64,000 nucleotides of DNA from Bacteroidales bacterium. Its GTDB lineage: Bacteria > Bacteroidota > Bacteroidia > Bacteroidales > UBA932. The stretch covers positions 1-64,000 of the forward strand of contig JAEEQS010000010.1 in the NCBI GenBank assembly GCA_016285455.1, written 5' to 3'. Below, piece by piece: positions 23,969 to 32,397 of this stretch. A model generated the notes under the pieces. That model worked only from the letters and a program-made list of their open reading frames with translations. It had not been told where the DNA came from and did not search any database. Both the position numbers and the translations under genes were made by a program. Each line of letters opens with the position of its first letter. Position 1 is the first letter of the stretch.

Positions 23969-24385
23969 ATGATAATAAAAGACATCTTATATAAAAATGA
24001 AGATCTTGATTATGGATTAAACGTCATATTAAGATTGGATGATAATAGAAATCTCTTGTTTGATTCTGTTGGTTTCTCTTTTGTCGATGATTCTAACTTG
24101 CCGAATAAGCAATGGAAGCATTACCCATATTGTGATAATCAATTAGATATTGCAGGCATTTATGAAGATGAATTAACTGCTTATTTTGTTCTCTTCTCTA
24201 ACAGTTATATATTATACATATATCAATATCTTGAAGGATATGGTGAAAGAATAGGACAAGCTTTCAATATTGTTTCACCAAGCGATTCTAATTATAAAGA
24301 CATTTATTCTTATATGAATGAAGATTGGATAGATGTATGGTATAGTAAGTCAGATTCAATTGATAGAATTCCCAGAAAACCTTAA
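23969..24385 (+). CDS. Hypothetical soluble protein
   Basis: About 138 residues from MIIKDILYKNEDL at 23969. The open frame goes further upstream, but that part overlaps a remnant of the conserved leader (AAAATGGGGAAGAGG at about 23946). The leader's own ATG leads to a short dead frame ending in the TGA that overlaps this start. The product is acidic and aromatic, without a signal peptide, and resembles small cytoplasmic immunity proteins in size only. Confidence 0.55.
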   Translation: MIIKDILYKNEDLDYGLNVILRLDDNRNLLFDSVGFSFVDDSNLPNKQWKHYPYCDNQLDIAGIYEDELTAYFVLFSNSYILYIYQYLEGYGERIGQAFNIVSPSDSNYKDIYSYMNEDWIDVWYSKSDSIDRIPRKP

Positions 24386-24414
24386 TTGAGAGTATAATAC
24401 TACAAAATCTATCA

Positions 24415-24589
24415 TTTTCCGTATTCGCCCCTAAAACGCGTTCGGAAAAGTGTTCAAGAGCTTAATTCAGGTTGATAGAATAGGGGTGGGAGTGGTTGGA
24501 TCAGCTGTCAGTAGCATCTTTGATATAATTGAATACATCCCATCCTGGATTGATAGATTTTGGCCTTTTCTTAAAACAGAGTATCTTTA
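24415..24589 (+). repeat. Type B intergenic module, copy 3 (hairpin plus promoter)
   Basis: TTTTCCG...CGC / GCG..CGGAAAA hairpin (24415-24449), the full middle block as in copy 1, then TTTTGG (24558-24563) and TATCTTTA (24582-24589). It serves the gene at 24645. Confidence 0.75.
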
Positions 24590-24644
24590 CATCTGACCTT
24601 CGGTGAGTTCAATAAAAGGGGTGTGCTAAACTTAATAAAAACAG

Positions 24645-25364
24645 ATGTCTATGATTAGGTTGTATTTGTTCTTGATAATACTCCTTGTTGCAAGTTGTGG
24701 CTCCAGACAGAACAAGACCATTGAAGAACCCGCAATGAATTTGGATTGGGAGGTGGGTAATGTCCAGGTACCCAATGGTATATGTGAATATTATCGTTAC
24801 CATTTATCTGAACCTAACAGTATAGATGACTTAATATCATTTATGGAGTACGTAAGTAGTCTGGATTCAAACTTAAAGTGGAATTATCATTACTCAATAG
24901 AGTATTTAAAGAATAATTATGACCATTTGACCTTTGAAAAAATCAGGGAGGACAAAAGCACTAGAATATCAATTTGGAATGATGGTGAATTAATTGCCGA
25001 AGAGGGCTTGTGTTTTCCAGATATTGACGGCACACAATTCCTGACACCTGTAATTCTCGACAGCTCCCAACAACGAATATACGGTGACAGTCTTACGGAG
25101 ACTATTTCTAATTCTTTGATAGGGTTTATTAAAAAGAGAAGAGTTAGTTTAGAGCGCCAAAAGACTTCATCACAGAAGATAATAAAAGAGGGGATAATTT
25201 TTGAATTCAAACAGAATACTCTTTTGGATCTTATTTCAGGAGATACACTTGATATTAAGATGAACAGTTATTATAAGGATGTCTATAATTATTTTGACTC
25301 ATTGGCTACAAATAACGGGTGGAATCGCATAGCTATTGTATTTTGGGATTTAAAGTATGAATAA
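24645..25364 (+). CDS. Hypothetical lipoprotein
   Basis: A 239-residue protein (start at 24645, or the second Met at residue 3). Lipobox LLVASC gives an acylated Cys near 18. The mature domain is not recognised; it has an acidic, mixed alpha/beta pattern. It is the last cargo gene of the array, reading from the promoter of type B copy 3 and ending 46 bases before R15. Confidence 0.6.
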   Translation: MSMIRLYLFLIILLVASCGSRQNKTIEEPAMNLDWEVGNVQVPNGICEYYRYHLSEPNSIDDLISFMEYVSSLDSNLKWNYHYSIEYLKNNYDHLTFEKIREDKSTRISIWNDGELIAEEGLCFPDIDGTQFLTPVILDSSQQRIYGDSLTETISNSLIGFIKKRRVSLERQKTSSQKIIKEGIIFEFKQNTLLDLISGDTLDIKMNSYYKDVYNYFDSLATNNGWNRIAIVFWDLKYE

Positions 25365-25410
25365 TGGCTCAGATGGGGAGTGATTTTACCATCCAGATTC
25401 ACTTTGTTTT

Positions 25411-25427
25411 GTCGCCTATATGTCGCC
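25411..25427 (+). repeat. Core repeat R15 (last in array)
   Basis: Core with a TATAT spacer. The right flank TGAGGTCATTTTTT and onward to the boundary motif follows R4, not the usual AAAATT. Confidence 0.85.
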
Positions 25428-25500
25428 TGAGGTCATTTTTTCTCTCCGATAGGTCACATAAGCACTTGATAGAAAGAACTATCCTGAAATGCCCTAGGTA

Positions 25501-25518
25501 GCCCTTCTGGGCCCACAA
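25501..25518 (+). repeat. Array boundary motif, copy 4 (right end)
   Basis: GCCCTTCTGGGCCCACAA. Unlike copies 2 and 3 it is not followed by a type C fold but by the stop codon of the metalloprotease-like gene 10 bases later. It marks the right edge of the array. Confidence 0.75.
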
Positions 25519-25528
25519 TTCATTATAG

Positions 25529-26719
25529 TTAAGGGTTATTTCTCTTTTTGATCAGAGTCCAGCCGGAGGTGGTAATCGTGTCTTCGTTGAAAGAAAGTGT
25601 GTCTAGGCGAGGCAGTTCAATCCTGCGCCAATCACTTGTTACTTTCAGCGGATGTCCTTCTACAGAACCCCAGTCGCAAAAAGCGGTGCAGCCATAGATG
25701 ACCATACTTCCGTCATCCATTTTAATCATGCCATCAGGGGAGAACTGAATAGAGAGATTTGGGCATTCCAGGGTGATAACATTATCGGGAGCAAACAATT
25801 TGCGAAGCGTCTCATTCCTCTCTTCCAGTTTGCGCTGAAAAGCTTCTTCTGCTGCATCAATGGTTTCAAAGTCATACTTGGCTTTTGTTGTTTCTACGGC
25901 TTCTTCCAAGTTTTCCGGAAGAGTTATTCCGTAAATCTCCATCGCTGAGGAGCCAAGATCACTGCCAGAGTTCATCTCTTTATGCCAAGAATGGTTGGAC
26001 TGATCCAGAATCAGACCGTAAAGAGGTCCGGAAAGGTATGCAAAAGAGCGAGTCAGGTTGTCTGATTCATATAGGTAGTCAAGGTCTGAAAGAGACTGTA
26101 GATATTCCTTGTCGGAAGGGATTGCAATGCGCCTGCCGGTGTACTCGGCAAGTCCTTCCAGAACCTCCAGAGCGTTCTCTTCTGCGGCAAAGTCTGGATA
26201 CAGGTGTCTTCTCCAGGCGCGGAAACTCAAGGCATCTTTAAGAGCGGTTTTCTTTTGCTCGCCATCATAAGATGCAGCAGCCTTCAGCGCGTTCCACTCC
26301 AGCTTCAGAAGCGTACGGGCATCTCTGTTGGAAAGATGAGAGTTGTTAGGATCTTTATCCACCCAAAGCCCAAGCTCCGGCTGGTGATAGTGAAACATCT
26401 CGTGGACAAGAACAATCAGCTGGTGCTTCTCGTCTCCGGACAGAGGCCACAAAACCGTTGTCCAGCGCTTGCCGTCCAGTTCGATTGTAGAATTTGCAAC
26501 CGGCTTGTCTGAGGGATATGATTTTGGCGCGTCAGAGACATTGCTGACAATATTCCTCAGCGAATCCACTCCAAGAACAGGAGCATAGAGATTGATGCCC
26601 CAGAGTTTGCCATTGTCTTTATTGCACAGTTTCTCAACTTGATCAAAGATAGACACACGAGAAGTATGGCAACAGATAAGCAGCATTAAGGCCGCCATCA
26701 AATAAATACACTTTTTCAT
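25529..26719 (-). CDS. Zincin-like metallopeptidase lipoprotein
   Basis: A 396-residue protein. N-terminal lipobox LLICC (Cys near 16-17). HEMFH (in LIVLVHEMFHYHQ, near residue 108) is an HExxH zinc site, and EGLAEYTG about 80 residues on supplies a likely third ligand Glu, a gluzincin arrangement. It would sit on the periplasmic or outer surface. Peptidase activity is inferred from motifs; substrate unknown. It ends 10 bases beyond the array boundary and may be the ancestral chromosomal neighbour. Confidence 0.7.
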   Translation of the reverse strand: MKKCIYLMAALMLLICCHTSRVSIFDQVEKLCNKDNGKLWGINLYAPVLGVDSLRNIVSNVSDAPKSYPSDKPVANSTIELDGKRWTTVLWPLSGDEKHQLIVLVHEMFHYHQPELGLWVDKDPNNSHLSNRDARTLLKLEWNALKAAASYDGEQKKTALKDALSFRAWRRHLYPDFAAEENALEVLEGLAEYTGRRIAIPSDKEYLQSLSDLDYLYESDNLTRSFAYLSGPLYGLILDQSNHSWHKEMNSGSDLGSSAMEIYGITLPENLEEAVETTKAKYDFETIDAAEEAFQRKLEERNETLRKLFAPDNVITLECPNLSIQFSPDGMIKMDDGSMVIYGCTAFCDWGSVEGHPLKVTSDWRRIELPRLDTLSFNEDTITTSGWTLIKKRNNP

Positions 26720-26769
26720 AAGAGCAAAATTACTAAACCTTTAAGATAATAGCATCGAAGGACTAACAA

Positions 26770-26800
26770 AAAAGCGCACCCGTTTAGGATGCGCTTTTAT
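26770..26800 (-). terminator. Terminator after first BspA-like gene
   Basis: AAAAGCGCA and TGCGCTTTT form the stem, with a T run on the minus strand. A near-identical copy is at 29092-29121. Confidence 0.75.
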
Positions 26801-26821
26801 AGATGTCTTTGCGGTTTTCAA

Positions 26822-28780
26822 CTATTCCTCAACAACAGTCCAGCCAGAAGGAATTCCGTGAACTCCTCTATAATCCCCCCAATCTGCACCTGCTTTTATT
26901 ATGAAAGTTCCACTACTAGGCACTCCACTCATCCAGTCCTGAGAATATTGTTGGTGATCAGTATTATCAACAGTGTAATTTGTTGCCAGGCACCTTATAG
27001 ACTGAATTTTTGTGCTTTTAAACATTGATTCGTAACAGTCATAAACTAACGTAGCAGCCGGCAGATCTGGTGCAACCGTCAATCTCGAGCACCCCTCAAA
27101 CATTGAGAAAAAGCAATATGGCTCAAGGGTTGTTATGTGGCTCAGAAGATCTTGGGGTACACTTGTCAAATATCTGCTGTTCCTGAACATCTGCCTATAA
27201 CAACTTACTGCAAGCTCTGTAGCCGGAAGAGCGGGAACTTCTGTCATATTGCAATCCTCAAACATTGACTGGCAGCAACTTTCTGCAAGCTTTGTAGCCT
27301 TAATAACAGGAGCAGACTGTAGAGCCGTGCACCCCTTGAACATACCGTTGCAGCAGAAAGGAGCCATTTCTTTAGCTGATATAATAATATGTTTTCCTGT
27401 TTTAATGGATTTATTCTCCCGGAACATATTCTGGTAGCAATTATTCGAAAGATGCTGAGCGGAAAGCACAAAGTATCTTTGCTGGTGTATTCTAATAAAT
27501 TTATGGTTGTTATAGATATTATCAGGATCTGACGTTTTGTCCCAAAAAGCCCCCGCAAACTCATATTCAGAAACAGTTGTTCCTCTGATATATTCGCCTT
27601 CTTCTCCGGTGCACTTCAGGCTCATGATGTCTCCATATACGAAAACAGAATCTGAAAAGGTAAATATTGGTTTGCCTCCAGCTTTTGGCCATTCATTTGG
27701 ATTAGTAGGACTTGTCTGATTCTTATAATTAGCTGTCCTTTTGCTTCTGAAAAGCACTACAGTTTCAGCGTCTTCAACAGTTAATACTTGATTTGGAGCA
27801 TAATCAGTCCAGGCAGCGCTTCCCATTTTATACTGTGCACAATCTCCTTCAGATACATAATTAAATCTAATAGTTGTATTGGCATTTCTAGTCTGAACGG
27901 CAAATTCGCTAGATGAAATTCTTGAAACATTATATTTCTTGTTTCCTGCCAAGGTTGCATTCGTAAGGTAAAAAGGCCTTTCTGGATAATCTCCGCCTCC
28001 AACCTGAACAGTAATAATCGCTTTATTCAGGACTGTTCCGTCCGGGAAAGCGGCCACAAAATTTGTAACGATATCTTCGGACTCCTCTTTAAGCACCATC
28101 GATCCTGAACGGGCAGAAACAGGATCAGTAGTGTGGCCATCATTTAGATGATTGGTAAAATTTATTGCAACAGTCTTCTTATCCGTAGATTCATCAAGAA
28201 TTGTCTCCGGAAGATCCACATACCTGACTGTGAAGTTCAGGAAAGCAGAATTCTGATGGAGGGTAAAACTCTTTTTTGCGTATTCGCTCTCTGCTGTAAA
28301 ATCGCTGTACCACTCAACAGCTTCCTGCAAGGAAGAAGCAATGGCATCTACAGATGTAGGGTAAACGGTTGCATTTACAAATCCCGGGTTGGTTGTAATA
28401 TCGTGTATCTTGTCTGTGGCGCTGACAAGCGTAGCGTTAATTATCAGCGTTGGAGAAGGTTCATCTCCTGATGGATAGGAAAGGTCTCCGGAAAAAGTGG
28501 CTGAACTGGTACCGGCACCGCTAACAAGATTCAGTATTCCATGAACATTGCCACCGTCTCCTGTAACATACAGTTTATCCTCTGCCTGGAAAATATAGGA
28601 TGTTCCGTTCAATGAAGCACGTGTTGCTGTTCCATCTTTAACAGCTACGGTATAAGCAATTGTGTTTTCCTTTAGCTCAGGTTCTTGTTCCGGGGTATAA
28701 CGGTCTTCTTTTGAGCAGGAAGCGGAAAATATTGCCAAAAGCAAAGCGGTGTATAATAATACTCTTGATTTCATCTTCAT
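26822..28780 (-). CDS. Fimbrillin-like/BspA leucine-rich surface lipoprotein, copy 1
   Basis: About 652 residues from MKMKSRVLLY at 28780, which gives a lipoprotein signal (IFSASC). The N-terminal ~330 residues resemble fimbrillin family proteins (TRASLNGTSYIFQAEDKLYV). After a linker the C-terminal third has BspA-type leucine-rich repeats (CCNGMFKGCTAL, CCQSMFEDCNMT, CYRQMFRNSRYL). Exposed on the cell surface, such proteins mediate adhesion. Its 5' half is identical to the next gene's and the 3' half is diverged. It has a long 5' leader with the promoter box near 29039-29046. Confidence 0.78.
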   Translation of the reverse strand: MKMKSRVLLYTALLLAIFSASCSKEDRYTPEQEPELKENTIAYTVAVKDGTATRASLNGTSYIFQAEDKLYVTGDGGNVHGILNLVSGAGTSSATFSGDLSYPSGDEPSPTLIINATLVSATDKIHDITTNPGFVNATVYPTSVDAIASSLQEAVEWYSDFTAESEYAKKSFTLHQNSAFLNFTVRYVDLPETILDESTDKKTVAINFTNHLNDGHTTDPVSARSGSMVLKEESEDIVTNFVAAFPDGTVLNKAIITVQVGGGDYPERPFYLTNATLAGNKKYNVSRISSSEFAVQTRNANTTIRFNYVSEGDCAQYKMGSAAWTDYAPNQVLTVEDAETVVLFRSKRTANYKNQTSPTNPNEWPKAGGKPIFTFSDSVFVYGDIMSLKCTGEEGEYIRGTTVSEYEFAGAFWDKTSDPDNIYNNHKFIRIHQQRYFVLSAQHLSNNCYQNMFRENKSIKTGKHIIISAKEMAPFCCNGMFKGCTALQSAPVIKATKLAESCCQSMFEDCNMTEVPALPATELAVSCYRQMFRNSRYLTSVPQDLLSHITTLEPYCFFSMFEGCSRLTVAPDLPAATLVYDCYESMFKSTKIQSIRCLATNYTVDNTDHQQYSQDWMSGVPSSGTFIIKAGADWGDYRGVHGIPSGWTVVEE

Positions 28781-29142
28781 CTTCTTTTTAAGTAAAACAT
28801 AAACAACAAAAAGACTAGAGATCTTCTCCATCTTCCAGGCCAGGTTGATCGAATCCGCCGGATCCGACGCAGACAATAGCTTCAAATTGGTAACTCAGTA
28901 CCTTAATTTTAGGTGAATCATAAAGCTGCTTTTTCATATTTACCCTTTGATATTATAAAGTGGTGACTTTTATTTTCAAATGTTAATTTGTTGATTCTGA
29001 GGCCGAATCGGCGTTTTTTTTTCGGCCGAAAAACTGCGCAAAGATAATACATTCTTTTAAAATAACAACAAAACAAGAATTATTCCATAAAAAAGCGCAC
29101 CCGTTTAGGATGCGCTTTTATAGATGTCTTTGCGGTTTTCAA
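28781..29142 (-). promoter_or_regulatory. Leader and promoter of BspA-like copy 1
   Basis: No gene. On the minus strand TATCTTTG (29039-29046) fits the -7 box, giving a leader of about 250 bases. The leader contains GGCCGA / TCGGCC arms (about 29001-29029) around a T-rich loop. The other end holds the terminator of copy 2 (29092-29121). The same leader precedes copy 2. Confidence 0.55.
29092..29121 (-). terminator. Terminator after second BspA-like gene
   Basis: AAAAGCGCA/TGCGCTTTT stem plus T run on the minus strand, as at 26770-26800. Confidence 0.75.
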
Positions 29143-31080
29143 CTATTCCTCAACAACAGTCCAGCCAGAAGGAATTCCGTGAACTCCTCTATAATTCCCC
29201 CAATCTGCATCTTTTTTTATTATGAAAGTTCCACTACTAGGCACTCCATTCATCCAATCCTCAGTATATTGTTTGTGATCAGTATTATCAACAGTGTAAT
29301 TTGTTGCCAGGCACCTTATAGAGGTAACTCCAGATAGTTTAAACATTGATTCGTAACAGTCATAAACTAACGTAGCAGCTGGCAGATCCGGTGCTACTGT
29401 TAAGCTCGTACACCCGTCAAACATTGAGAAAAAGCAATATGGCTCAAGGGTTGTTATGTGGCTTAGCAAATCTTGTGGTACACTTGCCAAATTTGCGCTG
29501 TTCCTGAACATCTGCCTATAACAACTTTCTGCAAGCTCTGTAGCCGGAAGGGCGGGAACTGTTGTCAGATTGCAATCCTCAAACATTGACTGGCAGCAGC
29601 TTTCTGCAAGCTTTGTAGCCTTGATAACAGGAGCAGAGGTAAAGGCCGAGCACCCCTTGAACATACTGTTACAGCAGTAACGAGCCATCTCTGAAGCTGC
29701 TATGATAATGTGCTGGCCAGTTGTAATGGAAGTATTCTTCCGGAACATATTCTGGTAGCAAAAAGGCTTAAGATTCTGAGCGGAAAGCACAAGGAATCTC
29801 TGAGGGTGGATATCAATATTATTAATGCCCCAGAAAGCACCGGCAAACTCCCTTTCATTCTGAATAGTGGTTCCTCTGATATACTCGTCTTCTGTATCTC
29901 CGGTGCACTTAAGACTCATAATGTCTCCAAATATGTAAACCTTCTTGGAGAAAGTAAATATAGGATTGGTGCCCTGTCCCGGCCATGCATCTGGTTCAGG
30001 TTTAGAAGGAGTCGTCTGGTTCTTATAGGTACCTGTCCTTTTGCTTCTGAAAAGCACTACCGTTTCAGCATTTGTAACAGTTAATACTTGACCTGGAGCA
30101 TAATCAGCCCAGTCTTCGTTTCCCATTTTATACTGTGCACCATCTCCTGCCTCCACATGGTTAAACTTGATAGTTGTGTTGGCTTCTCTAGTCTGAACGG
30201 CAAATTCGCTAGATGAAATTCTTGAAACATTATATTTCTTGTTTCCTGCCAAGGTTGCATTCGTAAGGTAAAAAGGCCTTTCTGGATAATCTCCGCCTCC
30301 AACCTGAACAGTAATAATCGCTTTATTCAGGACTGTTCCGTCCGGGAAAGCGGCCACAAAATTTGTAACGATATCTTCGGACTCCTCTTTAAGCACCATC
30401 GATCCTGAACGGGCAGAAACAGGATCAGTAGTGTGGCCATCATTTAGATGATTGGTAAAATTTATTGCAACAGTCTTCTTATCCGTAGATTCATCAAGAA
30501 TTGTCTCCGGAAGATCCACATACCTGACTGTGAAGTTCAGGAAAGCAGAATTCTGATGGAGGGTAAAACTCTTTTTTGCGTATTCGCTCTCTGCTGTAAA
30601 ATCGCTGTACCACTCAACAGCTTCCTGCAAGGAAGAAGCAATGGCATCTACAGATGTAGGGTAAACGGTTGCATTTACAAATCCCGGGTTGGTTGTAATA
30701 TCGTGTATCTTGTCTGTGGCGCTGACAAGCGTAGCGTTAATTATCAGCGTTGGAGAAGGTTCATCTCCTGATGGATAGGAAAGGTCTCCGGAAAAAGTGG
30801 CTGAACTGGTACCGGCACCGCTAACAAGATTCAGTATTCCATGAACATTGCCACCGTCTCCTGTAACATACAGTTTATCCTCTGCCTGGAAAATATAGGA
30901 TGTTCCGTTCAATGAAGCACGTGTTGCTGTTCCATCTTTAACAGCTACGGTATAAGCAATTGTGTTTTCCTTTAGCTCAGGTTCTTGTTCCGGGGTATAA
31001 CGGTCTTCTTTTGAGCAGGAAGCGGAAAATATTGCCAAAAGCAAAGCGGTGTATAATAATACTCTTGATTTCATCTTCAT
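29143..31080 (-). CDS. Fimbrillin-like/BspA leucine-rich surface lipoprotein, copy 2
   Basis: About 645 residues from MKMKSRVLLY at 31080. Same design as copy 1: lipoprotein signal, fimbrillin-like N-terminus and leucine-rich C-terminus (CCNSMFKGCSAF, CYRQMFRNSANL). By eye, the DNA from about 27887 to 28995 in copy 1 is the same as 30187-31295 here, while the stretch coding for residues about 330-460 differs strongly and the leucine-rich part moderately. Recent duplication or gene conversion is likely. Copies could recombine to vary surface sequence. Confidence 0.78.
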   Translation of the reverse strand: MKMKSRVLLYTALLLAIFSASCSKEDRYTPEQEPELKENTIAYTVAVKDGTATRASLNGTSYIFQAEDKLYVTGDGGNVHGILNLVSGAGTSSATFSGDLSYPSGDEPSPTLIINATLVSATDKIHDITTNPGFVNATVYPTSVDAIASSLQEAVEWYSDFTAESEYAKKSFTLHQNSAFLNFTVRYVDLPETILDESTDKKTVAINFTNHLNDGHTTDPVSARSGSMVLKEESEDIVTNFVAAFPDGTVLNKAIITVQVGGGDYPERPFYLTNATLAGNKKYNVSRISSSEFAVQTREANTTIKFNHVEAGDGAQYKMGNEDWADYAPGQVLTVTNAETVVLFRSKRTGTYKNQTTPSKPEPDAWPGQGTNPIFTFSKKVYIFGDIMSLKCTGDTEDEYIRGTTIQNEREFAGAFWGINNIDIHPQRFLVLSAQNLKPFCYQNMFRKNTSITTGQHIIIAASEMARYCCNSMFKGCSAFTSAPVIKATKLAESCCQSMFEDCNLTTVPALPATELAESCYRQMFRNSANLASVPQDLLSHITTLEPYCFFSMFDGCTSLTVAPDLPAATLVYDCYESMFKLSGVTSIRCLATNYTVDNTDHKQYTEDWMNGVPSSGTFIIKKDADWGNYRGVHGIPSGWTVVEE

Positions 31081-31438
31081 CTTCTTTTTAAGTAAAACAT
31101 AAACAACAAAAAGACTAGAGATCTTCTCCATCTTCCAGGCCAGGTTGATCGAATCCGCCGGATCCGACGCAGACAATAGCTTCAAATTGGTAACTCAGTA
31201 CCTTAATTTTAGGTGAATCATAAAGCTGCTTTTTCATATTTACCCTTTGATATTATAAAGTGGTGACTTTTATTTTCAAATGTTAATTTGTTGATTTTGA
31301 GGCCGAATCGGCGTTTTTTTCGGCCGAAAAACTGCGCAAAGATAATACATTCTTTTAAAATAACAACAAAACAAGAAGAATTCCACACATTTTTTTGCGC
31401 GGAATCTTGAGATAAAAGAGGAAGTTGCAGAAATGTTG
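31081..31438 (-). promoter_or_regulatory. Leader and promoter of BspA-like copy 2
   Basis: No gene. TATCTTTG on the minus strand at 31337-31344 and a GGCCGA/TCGGCC leader hairpin match copy 1, except for a shorter T loop and one substitution. Confidence 0.55.
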
Positions 31439-32344
31439 CTAAATACTTATAGATACGTCCACGATACTCCTTCCCACATTGTAAGACTTGTTTGCCTGCA
31501 GAGTATTTGAACTGCCAAACGAAACCACCTTGTGGTAATTGTTTGGAGAAAGAAACCAGTTGAGAGAAATGTTGGCATCTGCATCCAGCTTTGTTCCACC
31601 AGGGAAGGCTGCGGTAAACATAATCTTCTTGTACGATCCTGGCTGGACAACTACAAGAGAAGCTGAACGGCTTGTTGAAGGATCGGAATTAGGGGTAACG
31701 GCAACATCTACGATTTGACCCAGAGAAATCTTGTCTCCCACTTCAAACAAAATAGAAAAGGAGACAAAAGCAGAACTTTGCTGCAGAATGAAACTCTTGG
31801 TACCATAGAGGCCCGTAGAAGTAAAATCGCTGAACATGCTTACAGCTTCAGCCAAATCAGCGGCAATGGAAGAAGGGTAGGTAGTGCCCGTTATTGTAAA
31901 ACCGTCTGAAGAAATGGAGTGAATCCTATCGTTAACACTAACCAGAGTAGCCTTTAAAGGAGTGTTGTCTGCCGGAGTGAAGCCATTCTTGGAATAGAGT
32001 GTGCCGTCGAAAGTAGCTGAACTGGTGCCTTCTCCAGTTGCGATGGTCAGATAACCGTAAACGTCTCCCTCATGGCCGCTGTCTGTGTTTTCTACGAAGA
32101 GTCTGTCTCCGGCCTGGAAGATATACTTCTTGCTGCTGTTTATTGTAGCGCGAGTTTGGGGAGCTGTAGAAGAGCCGGTATTGTCGCTCCCTACGGAAGC
32201 GGTATATGGAATAGCTACAACCTTTGTTTCAGGTTCTTCCGGATCCTGTACAATAGAAGACTTGCTGCAGGATTGGAAAGAAATGGCAAAAGCCGCTAAT
32301 GCAGCACAGCAGGCAACTGATTTAATAAGGCTGACAGTTTTCAT
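31439..32344 (-). CDS. Fimbrillin-like lipoprotein
   Basis: A 301-residue protein with lipobox FQSC (Cys near 26) and the fimbrillin-like pattern TRATINSSKKYIFQAGDRLF, similar to the N-terminal half of the two BspA-like genes downstream but without leucine-rich repeats. Probably a surface or fimbrial component. It is 53 bases behind the TPR gene (32398-33297) and could be co-transcribed. Confidence 0.7.
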   Translation of the reverse strand: MKTVSLIKSVACCAALAAFAISFQSCSKSSIVQDPEEPETKVVAIPYTASVGSDNTGSSTAPQTRATINSSKKYIFQAGDRLFVENTDSGHEGDVYGYLTIATGEGTSSATFDGTLYSKNGFTPADNTPLKATLVSVNDRIHSISSDGFTITGTTYPSSIAADLAEAVSMFSDFTSTGLYGTKSFILQQSSAFVSFSILFEVGDKISLGQIVDVAVTPNSDPSTSRSASLVVVQPGSYKKIMFTAAFPGGTKLDADANISLNWFLSPNNYHKVVSFGSSNTLQANKSYNVGRSIVDVSISI

Positions 32345-32397
32345 GGCATTCCAAATTTGTGAAACAAAAATAACAAAAAGATGTTTGAAACGACTGG

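Larger units (their letters stand above)
8681..25518 (+). mobile_element. Accessory gene-cassette array with conserved intergenic repeats
   Basis: A 16.8-kb block made of short genes separated by recurring non-coding modules. Fifteen intact copies of GTCGCCTATGTGTCGCC (with minor variants) all point the same way, although genes between them lie on both strands. Further modules alternate with it: type B hairpins (3 copies), type C long folds (2 copies plus a half) and the motif GCCCTTCTGGGCCCACAA (4 copies, including the first and last bases of the block). The layout resembles integron arrays or the recombinase-associated acquired interbacterial defence clusters of Bacteroidales. I do not recognise attC sites or a tyrosine integrase. 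Cargo is mostly lipoproteins, membrane proteins and a CDI-immunity-like protein. Boundaries are inferred from repeat distribution. Confidence 0.6.

Noticed and set aside
8681-25518. Classical integron attC sites
   Set aside because: The core repeat is a direct GTCGCC repeat rather than the GTTRRRY/RYYYAAC inverted pair, and no tyrosine integrase is present. The array is called integron-like in layout only.
8681-25518. CRISPR array
   Set aside because: Repeats are spaced by hundreds to thousands of bases with genes between, and no cas genes occur.
28148-30771. Two identical 107-codon plus-strand frames
   Set aside because: They are antisense to the identical 5' halves of the two BspA-like genes.
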